Of a stretch of DNA of 7,150 nt, positions 1 through 6,380 are shown one piece after another (the first letter of the stretch is position 1; every line of letters starts with the position of its first letter). The DNA lies in the NCBI GenBank assembly GCA_016865955.1, contig VGNW01000115.1, positions 1-7,150 of the forward strand. The letters run 5' to 3'. The position numbers were made by a program, and so were the translations under genes. The notes under the pieces are model-generated. The model saw only the letters and a list, made by a program, of their open reading frames with translations, ran no database searches and was not told the origin of the DNA. Source of the stretch: Chloroflexota bacterium (GTDB taxonomy: Bacteria > Chloroflexota > Dehalococcoidia > SZUA-161).

Positions 1-1
1 G

Positions 2-49
2 GAAATAGCTGTTGTAATTCAAGCTGTCGGGCAGCTATTGGGTCTTTAG
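2..49 (+). CDS. Possible 3' end of an upstream gene (partial)
   Basis: Reading from base 2, sixteen codons run to a TAG stop at 47-49 and would encode EIAVVIQAVGQLLGL, a hydrophobic helical tail that could be the C-terminus of a protein lying mostly outside the window. The stop would be 25 bp before the ATG of the mannosidase gene, a spacing compatible with co-transcription. Fifteen residues are too few to identify a family. A second frame (from base 1, stop at 70-72) is also open but gives a Cys/Ser-rich peptide that looks less like protein. The stretch may equally be non-coding. Confidence 0.2.
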   Translation, partial: EIAVVIQAVGQLLGL

Positions 50-74
50 ACCGAGCGCTGCCAGTAAAATAGAA

Positions 75-2525
75 ATGAATCTGACTTCCAACGGTAAACA
101 TCCTGCGCAGAGTAATGAGAAATCCCAGCGCAGACGCCTCGGTATCCCTGACGATGCAAAGCGAATCATTTTATTCGCTGAATCCAGCCACTGGGACCCG
201 AGCTGGATGCATACATCGGAGGAATACTTCGAACGATATGTCTGTGCTAACCTCGACCATGCTCTCAGCGAATTAATCAAGGAACCGCGCCGGGTATATT
301 CTATTGAATGCATGTTCTTTCTCCGCATGTACTGGGAGCGGCGTCCGCAAAACCAGGATACAGTGCGCAAACTGGTCAACGAAGGCAGGCTCCGCCTCAC
401 CAGCAGCGGCGTCACTACCGCTGACACCCTTCTGCCCGATGCCGAAGCGATTCTGCGTGACCTGCTGGTCGGGCAGGAGTGGCTCCGTTCGAATGGCATG
501 ACTCAAGAACCGTCATTAGCCTACTTTACCGACAGCTTCGGCAATTCTCCGGCTCTGCCATCGCTTCTTAAAGCGGCTGGCTTCAATATGACAGCCTTTA
601 CACGCATCGATGGCATGTTAGCCCCCAGCTCATACCACGAGATGCTGTGTCGCCGATTCCCCTTGCCTCAGTCCAGCGCAGCACTGCTGATGAAGGAAAA
701 ACGCAGCCTTGATTTCATCTGGCGCGGCGTTGACGGGGCGGAGGTCCTATGCCACTGGAATGCCTTCAACTATAGCCAGGGGGACCTTCTGGCTCACAGG
801 GGAATCACGCGTGTATATATTATCCCGAGCGCGATTTCCGACCGTTCCGACTGGAACGTATCACACAAAATCGAACGGTTCGCAGCCCAACTGTCCCGTT
901 ATTCGCGAACACCCTATCTATTCTGCCCCATAGGCGGCGATTTCGTAGGCCCTCTTCCCGACCTGCTGGCTTTGCTGGACCGCTATAACCGCACTCATTA
1001 CCCCAAGACAGGCATATGGGCAGTCAACGCAGGGCTAGATGATTACCTCGCTCTGGTCGATTGCTACCGCGACCTGCTTCCTGTCGTCGAAATCGACCCC
1101 AATCCCTACTGGATGGGCTTTTATACCTCACGCCCCTCGCTCAAGAAGAAATGCCATGAGCTTGTTGACCTTCTATTGCTCGCTGAAAAACTCGCCACTG
1201 TGTCTAAGGACACAGGGCGCGATATAAACAAAGCTCTGGCAGAGGCTTGGTGGCATGCCGCTGCATCCAACCACCACGATTACATCACCGGCACAGCGCC
1301 CGACCGTGTTGTGCGTATCGAACAGCAGCCGGTGCTCGAAAAAGCAATTATGAATGTCCGTGCCACCATCGATAGTCTAAAACCGGCTATCCCGCAGGCA
1401 CGGCGCCAGAGTCCCGAGCCGATACCGGCGGCGCTGCCGGAATGGCGTCGCCACGATGGCTTGGTCGAGGTGCGTACACCGCACTATGTCATCGAACTCG
1501 CAGAGAATAAAGGGGGCGCGATTGTCCGCGCCTGGCACCCGGAAACGCAAAAGCCTCTGCTTTCGCTATCCAATGACCTCGTGAGCTACCACGACATGGG
1601 TGGCTTATGGAGGATGGGGCATGAGTTCTATGGCGGAGCATTCCGGGAGCTTCGTCGTTCATCAGACAGTCATACCCGGCTTGACGTCCGTGAGTGCGAA
1701 GGATACCTGGAGATTTCCTGCGACACCCTGTTGGACGGCGAGAATATACGTCGGTTGATGTGGCTCCGCAGTGACTCGCCTGTAATCCGGTTCCGTGTCG
1801 ATGGTCGAGCTGCGGAACGCCGTACCCTGACCGTACGATTCGCGACCGGCTTATCTCCCGGCAAGCTCATCATGGAAACATCAGGCGGCATCGTGGTCAG
1901 GCCGCTGCGGAGAATATACAACCCGACGTTCTGGCCTTTACAGCATTTTGTGCATCTTCAGGACGGTGCCAGCGGCAAAGGCGCTGCGATTTTCCTGGCT
2001 ATGCCGGGCGCTGTATCGTGTCAGGCGGATGGACGCCTGGAAATAGTCGCGCTGCGGAATGCGACCTGTGAGCGGGCATTCCGCTTTTTGCCGCTCCTGG
2101 GATTGCCTGCGGAGGGACACGAGGAGTCCAGCTACTCTTTCGACTACGCCCTCATTTTTACCGATGCCGGTGACTGGCGCGATAATAAGATTCCGCTCAC
2201 CGCCCGCAAGGTTTTTGAAAATCCCCGGGACACAACTGGCGACGCCGAACTGCGCGAACTTGCTGTGTCTGTAGCAACAACCGGTAGCCCGGAGGTCTTC
2301 GTCACCGCGGTTAAACCTGCCTCTCGCGGCGAAGGACTCATAGTGCGCCTCTTTACGCTCACCTCCGTGGGTCTTCCTGTCGACCTCACCCTCAGCGACT
2401 TCCGTCCGAAAGCAGCCTTCCTCTGTGATGCGCGAGAGCGCGACCTCGAACCGCTGCAGGTTAAACAACAGAGCGTCCGCCTGACCATGCCCGGCACCAT
2501 CGCCACCGTAAGAGTACTCCCCTGA
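75..2525 (+). CDS. Glycoside hydrolase family 38 alpha-mannosidase-type enzyme
   Basis: This 816-residue protein is predicted to cleave alpha-linked mannose from glycans by the retaining, metal-dependent mechanism of GH38. The family's signature residues are visible: HWDPSW at 39-44 (metal ligands H39 and D41, matching HNDPGW of Golgi mannosidase II), TDSFGNS at 152-158 (nucleophile and metal ligand D153), GGDF at 287-290 (D289 in the place of the general acid/base), and HHDYITGT at 400-407 (metal ligand H401). The catalytic barrel spans about 30-335, the helical middle domain about 345-435 (GFYTSRP at 348-354), and the rest is the beta-rich C-terminal part. Length is normal for bacterial members. 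No signal peptide or membrane segment is seen, so it is probably cytoplasmic. ATG 75 is the only standard start after the in-frame TAA at 15-17, although no good ribosome binding site precedes it. Exact linkage specificity cannot be read from sequence, and no transporter or kinase gene is in view to suggest the substrate. Confidence 0.93.
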   Translation: MNLTSNGKHPAQSNEKSQRRRLGIPDDAKRIILFAESSHWDPSWMHTSEEYFERYVCANLDHALSELIKEPRRVYSIECMFFLRMYWERRPQNQDTVRKLVNEGRLRLTSSGVTTADTLLPDAEAILRDLLVGQEWLRSNGMTQEPSLAYFTDSFGNSPALPSLLKAAGFNMTAFTRIDGMLAPSSYHEMLCRRFPLPQSSAALLMKEKRSLDFIWRGVDGAEVLCHWNAFNYSQGDLLAHRGITRVYIIPSAISDRSDWNVSHKIERFAAQLSRYSRTPYLFCPIGGDFVGPLPDLLALLDRYNRTHYPKTGIWAVNAGLDDYLALVDCYRDLLPVVEIDPNPYWMGFYTSRPSLKKKCHELVDLLLLAEKLATVSKDTGRDINKALAEAWWHAAASNHHDYITGTAPDRVVRIEQQPVLEKAIMNVRATIDSLKPAIPQARRQSPEPIPAALPEWRRHDGLVEVRTPHYVIELAENKGGAIVRAWHPETQKPLLSLSNDLVSYHDMGGLWRMGHEFYGGAFRELRRSSDSHTRLDVRECEGYLEISCDTLLDGENIRRLMWLRSDSPVIRFRVDGRAAERRTLTVRFATGLSPGKLIMETSGGIVVRPLRRIYNPTFWPLQHFVHLQDGASGKGAAIFLAMPGAVSCQADGRLEIVALRNATCERAFRFLPLLGLPAEGHEESSYSFDYALIFTDAGDWRDNKIPLTARKVFENPRDTTGDAELRELAVSVATTGSPEVFVTAVKPASRGEGLIVRLFTLTSVGLPVDLTLSDFRPKAAFLCDARERDLEPLQVKQQSVRLTMPGTIATVRVLP

Positions 2526-2577
2526 ACATACCCCGAGCACAAATCCATGCCCGCCCTCGTGCCTATCATCGCCGTAG

Positions 2578-2596
2578 GGGCGCGGTTGCCGCGCCC
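2578..2596. repeat. GC-rich perfect palindrome (REP-like hairpin)
   Basis: GGGCGCGG and CCGCGCCC form a perfect 8-bp stem with a TTG loop, 52 bp after the mannosidase stop. It is preceded by GTAG. No T-run follows the stem directly, so it is not a classic intrinsic terminator, although the strong stem could still slow transcription or protect the 3' end of the mannosidase mRNA. Similar GTAGGGGCG...CGCCC elements are dispersed in some bacterial genomes (recalled, not checked), so a repeated intergenic element is the likelier reading. Confidence 0.6.
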
Positions 2597-2617
2597 ATCT
2601 TCGAAAACCACTTGTTT

Positions 2618-2645
2618 TTGACTAGCCATGTGAGTATGATATAGA
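2618..2645 (+). promoter_or_regulatory. Putative sigma70-type promoter for the PLD-helicase gene
   Basis: TTGACT at 2618-2623 matches five of six bases of the -35 consensus. TATAGA at 2640-2645 is a fair -10 element after a 16-bp spacer. TATGAT at 2635-2640 is a better -10 hexamer, but its spacer would be only 11 bp. Transcription would start near 2652, about 70 bp before the preferred GTG start. The call rests on motif matching alone. The position between two genes of different composition supports an independent promoter. Confidence 0.4.
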
Positions 2646-2679
2646 CAATATTCATACTGGAATATTATTGTCTCATACT
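2633..2679. promoter_or_regulatory. Compound inverted repeat over the -10/start region: candidate operator
   Basis: AGTATGA at 2633-2639 is the exact reverse complement of TCATACT at 2673-2679. Nested inside, GACAATA at 2644-2650 pairs with TATTGTC at 2666-2672. TCATACT occurs a second time at 2652-2658, exactly 21 bp before the outer copy, about two helical turns. The array therefore offers three copies of one heptamer plus a second dyad, all overlapping the proposed -10 element and transcription start. This is the geometry expected for a repressor binding cooperatively. The alternative is an RNA hairpin in the 5' leader. Confidence 0.45.
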
Positions 2680-2708
2680 ACAAAATTCCAGCAATTATCC
2701 AATAATTC

Positions 2709-2713
2709 AAGGA
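2709..2713 (+). promoter_or_regulatory. Ribosome binding site that favours the GTG start at 2722
   Basis: AAGGA lies 8 bp before GTG 2722, ideal spacing. The alternative in-frame TTG at 2668 has no comparable site, is a rarer initiator, and sits inside the inverted repeat and close to the predicted transcription start. Confidence 0.65.
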
Positions 2714-2721
2714 TTTTAAAC

Positions 2722-5700
2722 GTGTCGTCTCAGAAACCGCAAAGTGCATTCATCACCAATAACGAGAATAAAGTCCTCAAAGAGAGGCTCTCAGAGCTAA
2801 TAGGCTTCAGCAAAGAGTTGAAATTCCTCGTTGGATTCTTCTATTTTTCAGGAATCAGAGAGTTATACGAATCGATAAAGAGCAACCCGGAAATTATTAT
2901 TAAAGTTCTCGTTGGCTTAAACGTTGACAAAACAAACTACGGGCTCATTGAGTACGGACACGCTGGCAAGCTGGATGGAAACAAACATCAGGCTAATTTC
3001 AGAGAATCTATCGTCAAATCTATCAACTCGGACGAGTTCGACACTCTGGATTTCTATGAGCAGGCGAAGTTCTTTATTCAGGCTATCATTGAAGGTAGGC
3101 TGATTATCAGAAAAACCAGAGAGCCCAATCACGCCAAGCTATACTTTTTCAACATCAAAGATGAACACAAAGGACTGAAATCGTGTTGCTTCATTACCGG
3201 CAGCAGCAATCTCACTAGAGCTGGATTATCGAAGCAAAACGAGTTCAATGTTGAAATCAGCGACTTCGGCACAAAAGAAGCCGAGGATTACTTTGATAAG
3301 CTCTGGGAAATCCCGAATTCAGTCAAAATAACTGAAGATGACGTATTTAAAAAAGCCTTAATAGAAGTTCTAACACAAGCCACTTTACTGGCTGATGTCA
3401 CCCCCTATGAAGCATTCGCCTTTGTCTTAAAAACCTATCTCGAATTGCACAAACCGACAAATCTAAAAGAGTATGTCTTCCAGCTACTGGAAGCCAAAGG
3501 GTATCGCAAATATAAATATCAGGTAGACGCCGTCGCTCAAGCGTTGAGTATAATCGAGCAGAATGGTGGTGTTATCGTCTCCGATGTCGTAGGCTTAGGC
3601 AAGAGCATCATTGCCGGGATGGTCGCAAAATGCCTTAACAGGCGCGGCATTATCATTTGCCCGCCGGCTCTTATCGGGGGAATTGACGTAAGGGGCAACA
3701 GGACTGGCTGGGAGAAATATAGATACGATTTCGAACTCAATTTCTGGGAGATACGTTCCCTGGGGCTTGAGAGCCTTAGGGCTACTCTCAATCTAGTCCA
3801 GAAAGAAAATGATTACGAGGTCATTATTGTTGACGAAGCCCACCGTTTCCGAAATCAGGATACGGAAGCCTACGAAATCCTCAGCAATATCTGTAGGGAC
3901 AAAATCGTTATTCTGCTTACAGCCACGCCGTTTAATAATACTCCCGCAGATATCTTCTCACTCTTGAAACTTTTCATCGTACCCGGCAAATCAAGCATCA
4001 CGTTATCACCCAATCTCGACGAAAGGTTCAGACAGTACAATCAGACTTTCAAAAGGCTGTCTAATATCAAAAAGAACTACAACTCATCCGATAGAAAGAA
4101 GAGGGACAGCGCCTTAACCGATTACAAAGCCTTATTTGAATCGGACAAGATTGACCTCAAGAAAGTAACCGAGCGAGCCAGATACCTTTCCAAAGATATC
4201 CGCAGTGTCATTTCCCAGGTCACCATCCGCAGGAACAGGATTGACCTGAAGAAAGACCCTGAATATTCGAAAGAGATATACGAACTCTCCGAGGTTCAGG
4301 ACCCGTGTGAAGCCTTCTTTGAATTAACACCTCAGCAGTCGGCATTCTACGACAGGGTAATCAAGGAGTTCTTCGGTGAAGGCGGCAAATTCACCGGTGC
4401 CATCTACCGACCATTTGTCTATGAAGCGGGCAAAACGGGGTTGTCCGAGGACAAATTGGGAGAAGAGGAAAACCGCGAAGCCCTAATTCAGAAAAACCTG
4501 TATGACTTCATGAGACGGCTCTTGGTCAAGCGATTCGAGAGCTCATTTGGAGCGTTCCGGCAGAGCATTGAGAACTTCAAATCTATAACAGAGAAGGTGC
4601 AGAAATTCATTTCAAATAGTGGCGGGAAATTCATCTTAGACCGTAAACTGATTGACAAAATATACGAGTATGATGAAGACGAGATTGAGGAAGGGTTAAA
4701 AGAGTTCGAGCAAAGGCTCACCTCTGGGAATTACCCCAAACACTATAAAGTTTATAACGTGAATGAATTTGCCGAGAAAGATAAGTTCTCGGCTGACATA
4801 CAAGAAGACTTGAAACTATTCGAACACATCCTTGAAGAGCTTGACCGCCTGAAGCTGGTGGATAATGACCCCAAGCTGAAGAGCCTATCCACGAATTTAG
4901 CCCAGATAATGAGTAAGAAGGATAAATCAAGAGAGCCATCGAGAAAGGTGGTTATCTTCTCTGAGTACATAGACACCGTGAAGTATGTGGAGGATTATCT
5001 AGAGAAATACTTCCCGGGACAGCTTATTAGCGTTAAAGGCGACTTCGGCAAGAGCAAAGTAATGGAGATACTCAGCAATTTTGATACGACTTACCCGAAC
5101 AAGAGTGATAAATACAAGATACTCATCGCCACCGATAAGATGTCGGAAGGATTCAACTTAAACCGCGCTGGTGCAGTTATCAACCTAGATATCCCCTGGA
5201 ATCCCACGCGCGTAGTTCAGCGTGTGGGTAGAATAAACCGCATCAGTAAGAAAGTCTTTGACAACCTGTACATCTATAACTTTTTCCCCACCGAAAAAGG
5301 CGCTGAATATGTTAAGAGCCGCCAGATTGCCCGGGAGAAGATGTTCCTGATTCATAACACGCTCGGCGAGGACGCCAAGATATTCGAACCGGAAGAGGAA
5401 CCCACCGCAGCCAAGCTGTTTGAGAAGATTCAGGAGAATCCTGATAATCTTGAGCAGGAGAGCTTCCAGACCGGTATCCGCAGAATGTATGCTGACATTG
5501 ACCAAACGGTGAAGCAGAAAATCAGCACCCTTCCCTCACGAATAAAAGTTGCCAAGAAATACGACAAATACGCGCTCGCCGTCTTCATCAAAAAGGGTCT
5601 TGGGCTGTTCATACGCAATGTATCGGGTGCTGATAATGAACCGGTTGAAATGCTCTTTGAAGAAACGTTGCCCTTAATACAGTGCGAGAAGGACGAGAAG

Positions 5701-5988
5701 CCGTTGCCGCTCAGCGACAAATTCTGGGACAACTACTCGAAGGTCAAAGAACTCAGGGAGAAGACGAGCATTCCTTCCAGTGAACTGAGTCTGGAGAAGA
5801 AAGCCCATAAAAATATAAAGACTCTGCTTGCTGATAAGTCGGGCAACTATGTCGAATTTCACCGCCTCCTCTTGAATCTCATTGAGGACATCGAGGACTA
5901 CAAGACATTGTCCGATTACACTTTAAGGCGTATCACTAATTTAGACACCATTGACGTTTCCCCCGTAAATAGTGCCACAGAGAATTAG
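2722..5988 (+). CDS. PLD-type nuclease / SNF2-like superfamily 2 helicase fusion, 3' end altered by an IS
   Basis: This 1088-residue protein (from GTG 2722; 1106 from TTG 2668) couples a putative nuclease to an ATP-driven translocase. Residues about 20-195 are PLD-like: HAKLYFF at 137-143, then GSSNLTRAGL at 160-169 and NEFNVE at 173-178, one half-site, so an active enzyme would probably dimerise. The helicase core follows: YRKYKYQ at 261-267, Walker A VGLGKS at 290-295, DEAH at 371-374, TAT at 400-402, VVIFSEY at 743-749, ATDKMSEGFNL at 803-813 and QRVGRINR at 833-840. About 340 charged residues separate the two RecA lobes. Residues 860-1077 form a C-terminal region I do not recognise. Residues 1078-1088 and the TAG stop are read from the IS left terminal repeat, so the native C-terminus is missing. 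Low G+C and an apparent own promoter suggest horizontal acquisition. A role in defence against foreign DNA is inferred from the domains. A repair or RNA-processing helicase is the alternative. Confidence 0.92.
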   Translation: MSSQKPQSAFITNNENKVLKERLSELIGFSKELKFLVGFFYFSGIRELYESIKSNPEIIIKVLVGLNVDKTNYGLIEYGHAGKLDGNKHQANFRESIVKSINSDEFDTLDFYEQAKFFIQAIIEGRLIIRKTREPNHAKLYFFNIKDEHKGLKSCCFITGSSNLTRAGLSKQNEFNVEISDFGTKEAEDYFDKLWEIPNSVKITEDDVFKKALIEVLTQATLLADVTPYEAFAFVLKTYLELHKPTNLKEYVFQLLEAKGYRKYKYQVDAVAQALSIIEQNGGVIVSDVVGLGKSIIAGMVAKCLNRRGIIICPPALIGGIDVRGNRTGWEKYRYDFELNFWEIRSLGLESLRATLNLVQKENDYEVIIVDEAHRFRNQDTEAYEILSNICRDKIVILLTATPFNNTPADIFSLLKLFIVPGKSSITLSPNLDERFRQYNQTFKRLSNIKKNYNSSDRKKRDSALTDYKALFESDKIDLKKVTERARYLSKDIRSVISQVTIRRNRIDLKKDPEYSKEIYELSEVQDPCEAFFELTPQQSAFYDRVIKEFFGEGGKFTGAIYRPFVYEAGKTGLSEDKLGEEENREALIQKNLYDFMRRLLVKRFESSFGAFRQSIENFKSITEKVQKFISNSGGKFILDRKLIDKIYEYDEDEIEEGLKEFEQRLTSGNYPKHYKVYNVNEFAEKDKFSADIQEDLKLFEHILEELDRLKLVDNDPKLKSLSTNLAQIMSKKDKSREPSRKVVIFSEYIDTVKYVEDYLEKYFPGQLISVKGDFGKSKVMEILSNFDTTYPNKSDKYKILIATDKMSEGFNLNRAGAVINLDIPWNPTRVVQRVGRINRISKKVFDNLYIYNFFPTEKGAEYVKSRQIAREKMFLIHNTLGEDAKIFEPEEEPTAAKLFEKIQENPDNLEQESFQTGIRRMYADIDQTVKQKISTLPSRIKVAKKYDKYALAVFIKKGLGLFIRNVSGADNEPVEMLFEETLPLIQCEKDEKPLPLSDKFWDNYSKVKELREKTSIPSSELSLEKKAHKNIKTLLADKSGNYVEFHRLLLNLIEDIEDYKTLSDYTLRRITNLDTIDVSPVNSATEN

Positions 5989-5997
5989 AGTTCTCCG
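5952..5997 (+). repeat. IS left terminal inverted repeat
   Basis: It starts TGACGTTTCCCC and shares the nine-base block AATTAGAGT (5983-5991) plus a final CCG with the inverted right end. By eye about 32 of 46 aligned columns agree, with one single-base gap. It supplies the last 11 codons and the stop of the upstream helicase frame. Confidence 0.85.
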
Positions 5998-6012
5998 CTA
6001 AAATATGTATCA

Positions 6013-6019
6013 AAGGAGG
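6013..6019 (+). promoter_or_regulatory. Strong Shine-Dalgarno of orfA
   Basis: AAGGAGG, followed by another G, lies 11 bp before the orfA ATG. It is the best ribosome binding site in the window. A TAAAAT hexamer at 5999-6004 could be a -10 element, but no convincing -35 element is found at the right distance. Because the IS points the same way as the helicase gene, read-through from that gene could also supply transcripts. Confidence 0.7.
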
Positions 6020-6030
6020 GCTCGAGAGAA

Positions 6031-6297
6031 ATGGCACGCAAGAGGTACACAGAGGAGCAGATCATAGCAGTGCTAAAAGAGGGAGAGGCAGGGGCTGTGG
6101 TGGGGGACCTCTGCCGACGGTATGGCATAAGCAATGCCACTTACTACAACTGGAAGGCTAAGTACGCCGGGATGACCGTCAGCGACCTACGGCGGCTGAA
6201 GAGCCTGGAGGCAGAGAACCGGCGTCTCAAACAGATAGTAGCCGAGCAGACGCTGGACAACATGGCGCTCAAGGAACTATTGGCAAAAAACTTCTAA
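6031..6297 (+). CDS. IS3-family OrfA (helix-turn-helix and leucine zipper)
   Basis: This 88-residue protein is the DNA-binding N-terminal part of the transposase. Residues about 5-45 form the helix-turn-helix (YTEEQIIAVLKE, then GDLCRRYGISNATYYNWKAK), which recognises the terminal repeats. Residues about 52-84 form a leucine zipper-like coiled coil (LRRLKSLEAENRRLKQIV) for multimerisation. In IS3 elements OrfA made alone usually moderates transposition, while the OrfAB fusion is the transposase. The size is typical. Its TAA at 6295-6297 comes directly after the slippery heptamer at 6285-6291. Confidence 0.93.
   Translation: MARKRYTEEQIIAVLKEGEAGAVVGDLCRRYGISNATYYNWKAKYAGMTVSDLRRLKSLEAENRRLKQIVAEQTLDNMALKELLAKNF
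6285..6291 (+). promoter_or_regulatory. Programmed -1 ribosomal frameshift site A AAA AAC
   Basis: In the orfA frame the codons are GCA AAA AAC, giving the canonical X XXY YYZ heptamer A AAA AAC two codons before the orfA stop. A slip of -1 continues at CTT 6291-6293, and that frame is open without a stop through 6381 to 7118. The result is a predicted 362-residue OrfAB transposase. A small GGCG/CGCC stem at 6317-6332 lies downstream. Whether it stimulates slippage is unknown. Confidence 0.85.
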
Positions 6298-6380
6298 GGC
6301 CCGAGACACGGCGACAGGCGGTTTCCCACGCCATAGTCAGTCTTGGGCTGAGTACGAGGAAGGCATGCTGTCTGGTAGGG

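Noticed and set aside
35..499. Open frames on the minus strand inside the mannosidase gene (also 273-506, 1670-1921, 1938-2540)
   Set aside because: They lie antisense to a gene with clear family motifs, encode Arg/Ser-rich peptides without recognisable domains, and are expected by chance in GC-rich coding DNA.
2578..2620. Intrinsic terminator of the mannosidase gene
   Set aside because: The hairpin is strong, but no U-tract follows it. The T-run at 2615-2619 is nearly 20 bp further on and belongs to the proposed -35 region.
4488..5862. Minus-strand frames inside the helicase gene
   Set aside because: They are Ser/Leu-rich shadows of conserved helicase motifs on the other strand and have no domain of their own.
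2722..5988. Assignment to DISARM or Mokosh
   Set aside because: No methylase or other DISARM gene is visible, and the single fused protein has SNF2/DEAH-type motifs. Sharing PLD and helicase activities is not enough to name either system.
5983..5991. AATTAGAGT as a short stand-alone repeat shared with 7112-7120
   Set aside because: It is the best-conserved inner block of the longer IS terminal repeats, which extend out to 5952 and 7150.
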